DNA of 64,000 bases from JAPLJC01 sp963697965 (GCA_963697965.1 OY969108.1:2294001-2358000), one strand, 5' to 3'. Counted from the first letter of the stretch, positions 17,571-26,404 are shown. Notes: generated from the sequence alone by a model not told the origin. A program made the numbers and translations.

Positions 17571-18104
17571 ATGTTAACGCGACTGTTAATCATTATGGCA
17601 TCCGCCCTGCTGCTGGTCACGGACCTCATCATCAGAGCGGTGCGCCGAGGTTCTGCGCCCTTGGGGACCAAAGGGACGCATCTGTTGAAACCTCACGAAC
17701 TCTATCCGGTTGTCATTGACCAGATCGAAAGCTTCCTCGATGAAAAAATTGAAAAGCTGATGGGCACCGTTGCCGAAATCGAAGCTCACGCCGGGCAATT
17801 CCAACAGGTGGGCTATAAGCTTGCCGAAGTCAGTCTTTATGCTAATCCTTTGCCCGGGCTCGCCCTGGAGCTGGAACCAGGCGTTTCGTCTGAAAATGCC
17901 GATTTTCAGGCATTGTTGCACCAACAAGAGGGAAGCAAGACTTTTAAACTGATTGTCAAACTGCTGGAACACACGGCCCGCTATCCACGCCAATACCAAT
18001 TTCGCGGTCTCGCTTCGAAGAGGGTAAGCATCCGGTTGGACAAAGAACCCTCTGTCCAGATTGTTTATCAGCCAGTGCTCCAGGGAGCTAAACCTGCTGT
18101 TTAG
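17571..18104 (+). CDS. Hypothetical membrane-anchored protein
   Basis: A 177-residue protein I do not recognise. Residues 5-22 (LLIIMASALLLVTDLIIR) form a single transmembrane anchor or uncleaved signal; the rest is soluble, with a predicted helical segment around residues 45-75 (ELYPVVIDQIESFLDEKIEKL) and mixed strands later. It lies 147 bp after the redoxin gene and 101 bp before hdeD on the same strand. The Shine-Dalgarno is poor (TGGAAAA). Confidence 0.65.
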   Translation: MLTRLLIIMASALLLVTDLIIRAVRRGSAPLGTKGTHLLKPHELYPVVIDQIESFLDEKIEKLMGTVAEIEAHAGQFQQVGYKLAEVSLYANPLPGLALELEPGVSSENADFQALLHQQEGSKTFKLIVKLLEHTARYPRQYQFRGLASKRVSIRLDKEPSVQIVYQPVLQGAKPAV

Positions 18105-18205
18105 GAAATCCGCCCCCCCCGCCGGGCTCCTGGAAAAGAGATTCACGGCATGTCGGCTGGAACCCAAGTTAAGCCTTTGGGTCAAATCTTAAGGGAGGTA
18201 AGCCT

Positions 18206-18784
18206 ATGACCGCACCTGATACCTTCATCCACCCGTTTTTATCGGACATTCAGGGGTTGCAGAAAAACTGGGGCTGGCTGCTGGCACTGGGGATCATCTC
18301 GATTATCCTGGGCATCCTGGCTCTGGGTTCGTCGGCCTTTTTTACCATTGCCTCCATGATCTTTTTTGGGTGGATCTTGCTGATCATGGGGATCCTGGAG
18401 CTGGTCTATTCATTCTGGCAGCGGCATTGGGGCGGTTTTTTCCTGCATCTGTTAAACGGCATTCTTGCCGGCGTGGCAGGGGTGATATTGATCGGCAACC
18501 CGGCGGCCAGCGCCCTCATCCTGACGCTGATGCTGGCCATGTTCTTCATGGTGGCGGGCTTGTTCCGGATCATCGCCGCTCTTTATATGCGCTTTCCCAC
18601 TTGGGGATGGCGACTGTTCAACGGCATCATCAGCCTGTTGCTGGGCATTTTGCTCTGGGCCCAATGGCCCTGGTCGGGACTCTGGGCGATCGGGATGTTT
18701 ATCGGGGTCGAGCTCATCTTCAGTGGTTGGGCCAGCGTGATGCTGGCCCTGGTGGCGCGCCGCCTGCCGCCCCGGACTGCCTGA
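18206..18784 (+). CDS. hdeD: HdeD-family (DUF308) membrane protein
   Basis: A 192-residue inner-membrane protein with six hydrophobic segments in three similar pairs, the DUF308 pattern (WGWLLALGIISIILGILAL ... WGWRLFNGIISLLLGILLW). E. coli HdeD takes part in acid resistance at high cell density; the role here is inferred only. A strong GGGAGG precedes the ATG by 8 bp. It closes the plus-strand run of stress-related genes and converges on the VWA gene. Confidence 0.88.
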   Translation: MTAPDTFIHPFLSDIQGLQKNWGWLLALGIISIILGILALGSSAFFTIASMIFFGWILLIMGILELVYSFWQRHWGGFFLHLLNGILAGVAGVILIGNPAASALILTLMLAMFFMVAGLFRIIAALYMRFPTWGWRLFNGIISLLLGILLWAQWPWSGLWAIGMFIGVELIFSGWASVMLALVARRLPPRTA

Positions 18785-18857
18785 GGAGCGGATGCGGTAT
18801 TTATCGAGATCATATTGACCGGGGGGACAGGAGTTTCGATCTCTGGTGATAGGCAGC

Positions 18858-20057
18858 CTAAAGATGATCGTAGGTTTGGCCCTGGTGGTTCAGGTAGGCG
18901 ACGGCCCGCTTGATGCCTGCCAGGGTGAGGTCTTCCATGGGAAAGATCTTGCCGATGTGCCGGACTGTCAGGCTCTCGTGGGGCCAGTATTCCTTCCTGA
19001 TGGGGTTGAGCCAGACACTTACCGGATATGACGCCCGCAGCTCTTCGAGCCACTCCTGGCCGGCCTTGCGGGCGCTGGTATGGATATCGATGGAGCCGCT
19101 GGCGGCCATCAGTTCGGACGGCGCCATGTTGGCGTCGCCGATGAGCACCAGCCTGGTGCTCTTGGTTTCACCCAGGAACCTTTCCCATGGCACCGGCTGC
19201 CGCCGCTTAAGATCTTTGTAAACTATGCCGTAGATGCAGTTATGGAAGTAATAGAACCGGATATCCTGGAAAAGATCCCGCAGCTTATTGAAGATCGTTC
19301 TTACCAAAGGGACATAGGCGTCCATGGAATAGCCGCCGTTGTCGAGTAAGACTATCAACTTCAGGCGGTTGCGCAATTCCCGTTCGAAGACCAGCTCAAT
19401 TTCGCCCCCGTTTTTGGCGGTCCGGGCGATGGTGGCGTCGATGTCTAGTTCGGTTTCCGGACCGGTCGGCCTCAGACAGCGGAGACAGGCGAGGGCCTGC
19501 CGCAGGTTTTCGTTGGAGAGGGTCGATCTTTCACTGTAATCGAGGTAGCGCCGGGAATCGATGACCTTCTGAGCCGAACGGTGCAGGCTCCTGCCGTAAA
19601 CCCGGATGCCGCCGGCCGTAAGGCCACTATGGCCATAGGGGGACCTGCCCCGGGTGCCCACCCAGGTGCTGCCGCCATGGTGCTGCGCCTGTTGGGCCAG
19701 AACGGTCTCCCAGAACCTGGCCAGCAGCTCTTCATTGCCGAAGGCGCGGATCTCTTCCGGGGTGATGTGGCCGGCGTCGATCTGCTCTTGGAGCCATTCC
19801 CGGAAAGGTTTGCCAGACAGCGCCTCCTCCCAGTCCCTCATCTTCTGCCACAGGCCGGATTTGAGGAAGTAGGAGGAGAAGACCTGCTCGAAAATATCGT
19901 AGTGCTCGACCCGCTTCACAAAGATGAGCCGGGCCAGCAGGAAGAGCTGGTCAAGATTCGAGGCGATGCCGCGCTTGAGCGCCCGGTAGAACTCCAGGAT
20001 ATACTGGACGCTTACCGGGACCCCGGCCTCCCGCAATTCATAAACGAAGCCAACCAT
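18858..20057 (-). CDS. VWA-domain protein, CoxE-like, partner of the MoxR ATPase
   Basis: A 399-residue protein with a helical N-terminal half and a von Willebrand A-type domain starting near residue 235 (RLKLIVLLDNGGYSMDAYVPLVRTIF). The metal-site motif is DNGGYS rather than the standard DxSxS, so metal binding may be weakened. The later MAPSEL and VWLNP segments fit the fold. CoxE-type proteins act with a MoxR AAA+ ATPase to insert metals into, or remodel, a target enzyme. The MoxR gene lies 34 bp upstream on the same strand. No obvious client enzyme is adjacent. Confidence 0.82.
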   Translation of the reverse strand: MVGFVYELREAGVPVSVQYILEFYRALKRGIASNLDQLFLLARLIFVKRVEHYDIFEQVFSSYFLKSGLWQKMRDWEEALSGKPFREWLQEQIDAGHITPEEIRAFGNEELLARFWETVLAQQAQHHGGSTWVGTRGRSPYGHSGLTAGGIRVYGRSLHRSAQKVIDSRRYLDYSERSTLSNENLRQALACLRCLRPTGPETELDIDATIARTAKNGGEIELVFERELRNRLKLIVLLDNGGYSMDAYVPLVRTIFNKLRDLFQDIRFYYFHNCIYGIVYKDLKRRQPVPWERFLGETKSTRLVLIGDANMAPSELMAASGSIDIHTSARKAGQEWLEELRASYPVSVWLNPIRKEYWPHESLTVRHIGKIFPMEDLTLAGIKRAVAYLNHQGQTYDHL

Positions 20058-20091
20058 GCCGTCACTTTGGCCGCGGGCTTTGATCCACTAT

Positions 20092-20919
20092 CTAAAACCG
20101 CCCCGGCTTGGTAATCCCTTTGAATTTCAACAGGTCTTCGGTGCGTTTGAGCAGGGTGCCGATGTGGGCCAGGTTCCGGTCCGCGCCGGGGGCCTTGACG
20201 CCGGCGGCCTGCATGGAGCCTAACCAGTCCAGCAGTTCCGCCGTGGCCGGCGGCTTCTCGAAACCCTGCTCCCGCAAATGGTAAAAGTTGGTCAGAGAGT
20301 CCTCCAGAAATGGCTCCGGCAGGTTGGGGTGATGGAGATTGACGATATTGATCATCTCCTCGCGGCCCGGAAACGGAATGTAGTGGCAGAAACAACGGCG
20401 CAGAAAGGGATCCGACAGCTCCCGCTTGGCGTTGCTGGTGATAATGATGATGGGCCTTTTGAGCGCGGTCACCTTGTGATTGATCTCCCGGATCACAAAA
20501 GACCCGTCCTCCAGGACGTCCAGGAGGTTGTCCTGGGTGTCCGAATCGGTCTTGTCAATTTCGTCCAGCAGGAGGACGCGCCGGTCTTCGGCCAGGAAGG
20601 CCCGGCCGATGGGGCCAAAGCGGAGATAATCCCAAATGTTGTTGACGTCCCGTCCGGTGTCGCCGCTGCCGAACCGGGAGTCGTTCAGCCTAAGCACCGT
20701 GTCATAGACGTAGCAAAGCTCTTCGCCCTTGAACGTGGACTTGCAGCGGGCCTCTTCCATGTTCAGGCCGAGGGCCCGGGAGATTTCAAAGGCCAGTTGG
20801 GTCTTGCCGGTGCCGGCCTCCCCGGTAAGCAGCAGGGGTTTTTCCATGGCAATGGCGATATTGACGATTTCCCGCAGCTCGGGCGAGAGATAATAGCGGT
20901 CGGTTCCTGCAAACTGCAT
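20092..20919 (-). CDS. MoxR-family AAA+ ATPase
   Basis: A 275-residue ATPase with Walker A GEAGTGKT at 33-40, Walker B LLLDEID at 116-122, sensor 1 IIITSNAKRELSDPFLRRC and the arginine fingers therein. MoxR proteins assemble into rings that power maturation of enzyme complexes together with a VWA protein; the adjacent CoxE-like gene is the expected partner. The C-terminal region (GVKAPGADRNLAHIGTLLKR) forms the lid. The ATG at 20919 has GGGAG upstream in GGGAAGGGAGTTGCC. Confidence 0.92.
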   Translation of the reverse strand: MQFAGTDRYYLSPELREIVNIAIAMEKPLLLTGEAGTGKTQLAFEISRALGLNMEEARCKSTFKGEELCYVYDTVLRLNDSRFGSGDTGRDVNNIWDYLRFGPIGRAFLAEDRRVLLLDEIDKTDSDTQDNLLDVLEDGSFVIREINHKVTALKRPIIIITSNAKRELSDPFLRRCFCHYIPFPGREEMINIVNLHHPNLPEPFLEDSLTNFYHLREQGFEKPPATAELLDWLGSMQAAGVKAPGADRNLAHIGTLLKRTEDLLKFKGITKPGRF

Positions 20920-21092
20920 CCTGGCAACTCCCTTCCCAATCGAGTTAGGCAGGACGGGCCCAGATAAGGGGCGCCCCTGACCTCAATTTAAAATTTTATC
21001 AAATCCGCCTGCCGGCAGCAACCAGTCGATTGAGGCCGAAAAATCTGGTTAGGCCGCCCAGGCAACTTCCGGCAAAACAGTTTGCTGCTTGA

Positions 21093-21956
21093 TTATCCCC
21101 TATCCTGCCCCTGCGGAGTCACCCAGTTCCCGACCTTGGTATACCCTGAAGCCACCGTCTTGAGTTCCGGGCGGCGCTTTAAGAACTGGTCCTTCATTTC
21201 CCGGAGCCAGTCGGCGTGCCGTTTTGCGTCCTCATAGCCCAGGAAGAAGGAATGTTGGCCCGGCTGCGTCTCCATTTGCAGCCGGCCTTCCTGCCAAACA
21301 TAGGCGCCGGAACTGCTGCACAACATGCAGCGCACCTGGCCTTCGGGGAGAAAACGAAAGGTGTCCCCTCCGCAAATCGGACAGGCGGGCGCCAGGGGGA
21401 GCACCCTTTCCTGGCCGTCGTGCAGCGCCGCCGCCAGCCGCCCGGCCGTCTCCTGTCCTTCCTTCCGCAAAAATATCTCCCCTGGCAGGGCGCCATAGAC
21501 TACGGCCGAGCCTCTCAAATCTCCCATGGTCAATTTAATGAAACTCTCTACATTCAATTTGGTGTAGCCTTCCATGCCGTCGATGCCGGCTATGGCCACG
21601 CCCACCGCCGGTTTTCCCCAAAGCCGGTCGATGTGGGCGTAAAAACTCAGTCCTCTATCCAAAAACCGCTTCAGGCTGGCATTAGCCCCCAGCAGATACG
21701 TGGGGGCCGCTACTACATAAGCGTCAGATTGGCTCAAGGTCTCCAGCACCAGGGCAAAATCGTCGTCCTGAAGGCATTTCTCCTCGCCGAACAGGCACTG
21801 GTAGCAGGCCTTGCAGGGGCGGATATCCATATCCGGCAGCCTGATGAGTTTTAGCTCCCAATTTCCCGGGAGTTGCAGGTAGAGTTCCTTGATAAAGAGC
21901 TCCGAATTGCCAAACTTTCTGGGGGATCCCACCAGGCCAAGTAAGGTTTTCGCCAT
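21093..21956 (-). CDS. NADPH-dependent FMN reductase-like flavoprotein with C-terminal zinc ribbon
   Basis: The first 180 residues form a flavodoxin-like domain: the FMN phosphate loop GSPRKFGNSE at 10-19, then Cys48, Cys51, Cys54 and Cys61 in PCKACYQCLFGEEKC, a cluster common in iron-sulfur flavoproteins, and APTYLLGANASLKRFLDR. Beyond it lies a four-cysteine zinc ribbon (CPICGG near 192 and CMLC near 210), then a helical tail. It probably moves electrons between NAD(P)H or ferredoxin and an unknown acceptor. A clear GGAGG lies 9 bp before the ATG. Confidence 0.85.
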   Translation of the reverse strand: MAKTLLGLVGSPRKFGNSELFIKELYLQLPGNWELKLIRLPDMDIRPCKACYQCLFGEEKCLQDDDFALVLETLSQSDAYVVAAPTYLLGANASLKRFLDRGLSFYAHIDRLWGKPAVGVAIAGIDGMEGYTKLNVESFIKLTMGDLRGSAVVYGALPGEIFLRKEGQETAGRLAAALHDGQERVLPLAPACPICGGDTFRFLPEGQVRCMLCSSSGAYVWQEGRLQMETQPGQHSFFLGYEDAKRHADWLREMKDQFLKRRPELKTVASGYTKVGNWVTPQGQDRG

Positions 21957-22129
21957 TTGCCCCCCTCCTTTTTTCGATCTTGCCTACGGAAGTATTGGCT
22001 CATGAAAATATGACTTGTCAGGGTGCCTCGATCCCGACCTGCCAGCCATGTTACCACCACTAGGTGAAATAATCCTTGGGAGCCATGGTATTGATCCCCA
22101 CAAATTTATTTACCCGGCCAGTCCCATAT

Positions 22130-22696
22130 CTACCGCCGAACCGGAAAAGGCTGGACACATCGCACCTCTTTATGGGGATTGCGTCTCGCCACCTCTTCCG
22201 CCCGGCTGCCGGTTGCCACGTAGACGGGCTCAGGCCTCTCTTTGAGGGGTTTCACTAGCTGCCGGTAATAGGTCTTTTTATCGGATAGGCAATCACCTTT
22301 GACGTCTTCCCCTGCCGGGCAGACCCCCATGCAGTATCCGCAGCGGTCGATGCGGAACATGAGGGATTGCCACAAGGCGGCCGTCTCCCGGTCCTGGAAG
22401 CGGGCCCGATAGGCTTCCATATCGGCAGATGAGATGACAGCGTCGATCCAATCCTGAAAACCCATCATGTTATAACGGTAACTGTGAGTGCTGCAGGCCC
22501 TGAAGTCAAAGGTTCCATCTTGGCTGATGGCGCCCACCGGGCAGACATCCACGCACAGGCCACACTTGAGGCAAGGGTTGTCTGCCAGGGGCTCATCATA
22601 TTGATCAACGACTGCCCCATGAAGGTCTCTCCTGCTTTCGAGGCCTCTCATTATAACAGTCTCATTTTGGGGGAGCACCTCATAGCCACCCCTCAC
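22130..22696 (-). pseudogene. Ferredoxin-type 4Fe-4S protein, epoxyqueuosine-reductase-like, probably 5'-truncated
   Basis: The visible 188 residues hold two cluster motifs: CLKCGLCVDVCPVGAI and CGYCMGVCPAGEDV. They match the C-terminal half of cytosolic iron-sulfur proteins related to epoxyqueuosine reductase, which are about 300-350 residues long. The frame opens only at a GTG (22696) inside a GC-rich hairpin repeat (22689-22727), with no Shine-Dalgarno, and the catalytic N-terminal half is missing. I read it as a gene cut by rearrangement at the repeat. A later start at 22651 giving a free-standing ferredoxin-like protein is possible. Confidence 0.6.
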
Positions 22697-22727
22697 CCCA
22701 TCCCTCTCCTCTCACCGGGGAGAGGGA
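22689..22727. repeat. CCCCTC...GAGAGG hairpin repeat
   Basis: CACCCCATCCCTCTCCTCTC and GGGGAGAGGGAG pair around ACC. It coincides with the point where homology of the ferredoxin-type gene begins. Confidence 0.7.
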
Positions 22728-22999
22728 GTTTGGGCGCTTCCGGGCTGCCCCCGTCTTCTCTGGCTCAAGGCTTGCGGCTACCTTTTTCAATTTTCCTTCG
22801 CCAGTCTATATGCCAAATCTCTGCCGGACCCTACGGAATTTGGTCTATTTTTTGCGTGAGATATCCATGATATGAAATTGCTGGCTGTTGATTGAAAACC
22901 GAAATTGGCCTGAGTCTCTCATCCTTTTGATACTCCCCAGATCGGGAACTGAATGGCTAACCAGCTACTTTAATTATGGGAACTATGACTGGAGCACCC
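22728..22999. other. Intergenic region upstream of the rubrerythrin remnant
   Basis: No gene is seen. A fragment GGCTCAAGGCTTGCGGCTACC (22770-22790) resembles the GCTTTAGCCTGCGGCTAC repeat. The region presumably holds the old rubrerythrin promoter. Confidence 0.4.
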
Positions 23000-23086
23000 A
23001 TGACCCAATCTGAGCAATTCCTCATGGCGGCTTTCGCAGGCGAATCTCAGGCCAACCGCCGGAACCTGGCTTATGCCCCGGGTTAG
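23000..23086 (+). pseudogene. Rubrerythrin remnant (N-terminal 22-25 residues only)
   Basis: ATG at 23000 with GGAG 6 bp upstream opens 28 codons. The peptide MTQSEQFLMAAFAGESQANRR is clearly the start of a rubrerythrin, including the conserved Glu of the diiron site in AGESQANR. After NLAYA the frame ends in PG and TAG. The stop lies 2 bp from the 3' end of the convergent MFS gene, so a rearrangement at about 23075 removed the rest of the rubrerythrin gene. The remaining piece cannot fold or bind iron. Confidence 0.8.
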
Positions 23087-23087
23087 T

Positions 23088-24482
23088 TCAGACCGGCTTT
23101 CGCCCACGGTTGGCGGCGGGCGTCCTCCGGGGTAGAAGATTGACGAGCAGGTTCAGGGCCGCGACCAGGAGGGCCGCCGCAAAGGCCCATTGGTAGGGCG
23201 CCAGTCCCGGGTAGGCTTCCTGCCCCAATAGGGGCGGGTGGTGCAGCTCCAACCAGCCAAAGACCGTCACCATCAGGGTGATCCCGGCCAGGGACCCGAG
23301 GTTTTTTAACACCGCATTGGTGCTGGCCGCCAGACCCACCAGGGACGGCCGCACCCCCCGGAGAATCTCGTTGAGATTCGGGGCCTGGAACAGACCCAGG
23401 CCCAGCCCCAGGATGACGAACCTAACCGCCAGGCCCAGGGATGTGCCGCCGGGCCCGGCGAACATCAGGGAGGCCAGGCCGCCCAGCATCAGCAGGCAGC
23501 CGCTCCTGAGCACCGGCAGATTTCCCCAGCGGTCCGCCAGGTACCCCCCCACTCCGGCCACCGCGGCGTTGGTCAGGGCCAGGACACCCAAGAGCAGGCC
23601 CGCTTGACCGGGGGAGTACCCGAAAACCTGCTCCAGGAAAAAGGGCAGCAAAAAAAAGGTCCCCATTACCGCGGCGAAGGTCAGAACCACCGCCAGTGAC
23701 CCGGCCACGAAGGGCCAACTTCTCCACAACTCGCCGTGGAGCAGGGGGAAGGGCTGGCGGCGCTCCAGGAATATCAGGATCAGGAACAGCCCCAGCCCCA
23801 GGGCCAGGAAACCCTCCGTCAGGCCGTCACCCCAACCCGATTCCCGCAGCCGGGTCAGGGCCAGCACCAGTGATCCCAGGGCGAGGGGTAAGACCAGAGA
23901 ACCCCAGAGATCCAGTGCCCGCCGGTCCCAGACCATCTGGGAGCGGAGCCCCCCCAGGGAAATCCCGCCCACCAGCAGGGCCAGGGCGCAGATGGGAACA
24001 TTGATGAAAAAGATATAGGGCCAGCCCAGGTAGGAAGTGATGAGTCCGCCCAGCGGGGCGCCCACGCTGATGCCCGCGGCAAAGGCGGTGGAAAACAGGC
24101 CCAGGGGTAGCCCCCGCTCCCCTTCGCCAAAGGTCGCCGCGATGAGCTTTGGGGCCAGGCCCAGCATCAGGGCAGACCCCAGCGCCTGGCAGCAGCGGGC
24201 CGCCACCATGCGGGGAAGGTCCGGGGACAGGCCGCAGAGAACCGAGGAGCCTGTGAAAATCAACAGCCCCAAAAGAAAGAGACGCCCCGGGGCCAACAGG
24301 TCGCCCAAACGGCCGCTGATCAGGAGCAGGGAGACCTGGACCAGTAGATAGGCCACCATGACCCAGGAGATTTGCGAAAGCGAGCTGCCGAAGGAATGGG
24401 CTATCTGAGGCAGGGCGATGTTGACGATGCTGGTGTCCAGGGTGGCCATGAAGGCCCCCAGGCAGGCGGTGCCGAGGATCAA
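23088..24482 (-). CDS. MFS multidrug exporter, EmrB/QacA (DHA2) type
   Basis: A 464-residue inner-membrane proton-driven exporter with about 14 hydrophobic helices. The first helix reads ACLGAFMATLDTSIVNIALPQIA, the family's motif D1 region; SGRLGDLLAPGRLFLLG is motif A; and TAFAAGISVGAPLGGLI is motif C, the antiporter signature. No ATG or GTG is available; the start is TTG at 24482, possibly a few codons too late. No EmrA-like adaptor is adjacent. Its 3' end abuts the rubrerythrin remnant. Confidence 0.88.
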   Translation of the reverse strand: MILGTACLGAFMATLDTSIVNIALPQIAHSFGSSLSQISWVMVAYLLVQVSLLLISGRLGDLLAPGRLFLLGLLIFTGSSVLCGLSPDLPRMVAARCCQALGSALMLGLAPKLIAATFGEGERGLPLGLFSTAFAAGISVGAPLGGLITSYLGWPYIFFINVPICALALLVGGISLGGLRSQMVWDRRALDLWGSLVLPLALGSLVLALTRLRESGWGDGLTEGFLALGLGLFLILIFLERRQPFPLLHGELWRSWPFVAGSLAVVLTFAAVMGTFFLLPFFLEQVFGYSPGQAGLLLGVLALTNAAVAGVGGYLADRWGNLPVLRSGCLLMLGGLASLMFAGPGGTSLGLAVRFVILGLGLGLFQAPNLNEILRGVRPSLVGLAASTNAVLKNLGSLAGITLMVTVFGWLELHHPPLLGQEAYPGLAPYQWAFAAALLVAALNLLVNLLPRRTPAANRGRKPV

Positions 24483-25000
24483 ACCCCGCCGGGGAGGCCG
24501 GTCCGCGGGGTGGGCCGCCGTTGACGGCTTGCCAGATCGCCGGCTTATAGGTCACCACCCTGAAAAACCAGGTTTCGATAGTTGGGCATAGCCCCGTTAA
24601 TCGGCTAATCGGCGGCCACAGGCCGCCCTATCAAACTGATTATATGGATATAGTATCGTTGCCTGCGTAGGGCGCGTCTTAGGCGCCATTAAGGGTGCGT
24701 GAGACGCACCCTACGGGGCGGCAGCCCTAGGCCGCCAGGTGCGGAGTGCCCATCTAGTAGTCTGTTGCAAAATTGATTATCCATTCAAAATGACTGATTT
24801 TTAACCCCCCTTTGGAAAAGGGGGGAGGGGGGATTTAATATAACATCTTGAAATCCCCCTAAATCCCCCTTTTTCAAAGGGGGACTTAACCAGGCAAAAT
24901 ACTGCGTTCTAGTCCTGATACTATGTCCAGCTAATTATGGAACACTCCACTAGATGCTCAAATTTGCCGTTTTGCTTTTTACTTTTTACTTTTGCCTTCC
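24483..25000. repeat. Repeat-filled intergenic region
   Basis: No gene is seen. From left to right it holds GGCGGCCACAGGCCGCC (24610-24626), a long GGGTGCGTGAGACGCACCC palindrome with TAGGGCGCG flank (24666-24712), two CCCCCTTT...AAAGGGGG hairpin units in near-mirror arrangement (24803-24890), and a TTTTTACTTTTTACTTTTG low-complexity unit (24974-24993) directly beside the dnaB stop. Confidence 0.75.
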
Positions 25001-26404
25001 TCAATACCCCGCCGGGGCTTCTTCCCGCTCAAAGGCGCCGAAGGTGGTGTATTTGGCCTGGAAGTTGAGCTTGATCTTGCCGGTGGGGCCATTCCGCTGC
25101 TTGCCGATGATGATCTCCGCGGTGCCCTGCTCCGGGGAGTCTTCCCGGTAGACCTCATCCCGGTAAATGAAAATGACCACGTCGGCATCCTGCTCGATGG
25201 CCCCGGATTCACGCAAGTCCGCCAGTTGCGGCCGCTTGTTGGGCCGGTCCTCCACCTTGCGGTTAAGTTGGGAGAGCACGATGACCGGCACCTTCAGCTC
25301 CTTGGCCAGGGCCTTCAAGGACCGGGAAATCTCCGAGATCTCCTGCTCCCGGCTGTGCACGTCGGCCCGGCCGCGCATGAGCTGCAGGTAGTCGATGACC
25401 AGCATATTAAGTTTGCCGTCCGCCTTGAGGCGCCGGGCCTTGGCCCGGATGTCGAGAACGGTGGCCGCCGGGGTGTCGTCGATGTAGATGGGGCAATCGA
25501 GGAGATAACCCGCGGCGGTCTGCAGGTTGGCCCATTCCATGGTGCTCAGGAAGGCCCGGCGCAGGTTGGAGGCGTCCACCTTGCCGACGCTGGAGAGCAG
25601 CCGCCGCACCAACTGCTCCCTGGACATCTCCAGGGAGAAGAAGGCCACGTGCTTCTGAGGCTTGAAGGCGGCGTTGTAGGCAATGTTCAGAGCCAGGGCG
25701 GTCTTCCCCATGCTGGGGCGGGCGGCGATGATAATCAGGTCGCTGTCCTGGAAGCCCGCGGTGAGGTGGTCCAGGTCCTTGAAGCCACTTTCCACCCCGG
25801 TGATCCGGCTAATATCCCGGTGCCAGATGGCCTCCAGGTTGGAGATCTCCTTTTCCACCAGGGCCGACAAGGGCTGGAAGCCCAGGCGCACCTTGGATTC
25901 GGCCACCTCGAAGATTTTCTGCTCGGCGGTGTCCAAAAACTCGGCGACATCCTCCACCGGGCCAAAACAGGCGCCGGCAATCTCCTGGGTGGTGTCCAGC
26001 AGGCGGCGCAGCACCGCCTTGTCGTGCACCAGGCCGGCATAATAGTCGGCATTGGTGGCGAATCCCACCTGCTCGCTCAGCCCCGCCAGGAAGACCGGCC
26101 CCCCCACTCCTTCCAAGTGCCCCCGCTCAGCCAGGAGGGCGCTGACGGTCACCAGGTCCACCGGATCCCCCCGGCCATAGAGATCCAGCATGGCCTGAAA
26201 GATTCTGCCGTGGGCCTCCCGGTAAAAGTCGCCGGCCGCAATCAGATCGGCCACCCGGTCCAGCACCTCCGGACGCACCAGGATGGCCCCCAGGACCGAT
26301 TGCTCCGCCTCGGCGTTGGCCGGAGGGGTAAAGCCGCCGGCGTGGGCGGCTGCCGCCGGGGCCGCGGCCATTCGTTGGGCGTTGCGCCGAAGGCTTCCAG
26401 ACAT
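25001..26404 (-). CDS. dnaB: Replicative DNA helicase
   Basis: Hexameric 5'-3' helicase that opens the replication fork. The 467-residue protein has a 30-residue Ala-rich extension, the N-terminal DnaB domain (EAEQSVLGAILVRPEVLDRV), and the RecA-like domain with Walker A ARPSMGKT at 228-235, Walker B NMLVIDYLQLM, and the C-terminal RESGAIEQDADVV and KQRNGPTG motifs. No intein is present. GGGGAGAG precedes the ATG. It is the last gene of the rpsF-rpsR-DUF2232-rplI-dnaB cluster, separated from rplI by 500 bp of repeats. Confidence 0.97.
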   Translation of the reverse strand: MSGSLRRNAQRMAAAPAAAAHAGGFTPPANAEAEQSVLGAILVRPEVLDRVADLIAAGDFYREAHGRIFQAMLDLYGRGDPVDLVTVSALLAERGHLEGVGGPVFLAGLSEQVGFATNADYYAGLVHDKAVLRRLLDTTQEIAGACFGPVEDVAEFLDTAEQKIFEVAESKVRLGFQPLSALVEKEISNLEAIWHRDISRITGVESGFKDLDHLTAGFQDSDLIIIAARPSMGKTALALNIAYNAAFKPQKHVAFFSLEMSREQLVRRLLSSVGKVDASNLRRAFLSTMEWANLQTAAGYLLDCPIYIDDTPAATVLDIRAKARRLKADGKLNMLVIDYLQLMRGRADVHSREQEISEISRSLKALAKELKVPVIVLSQLNRKVEDRPNKRPQLADLRESGAIEQDADVVIFIYRDEVYREDSPEQGTAEIIIGKQRNGPTGKIKLNFQAKYTTFGAFEREEAPAGY

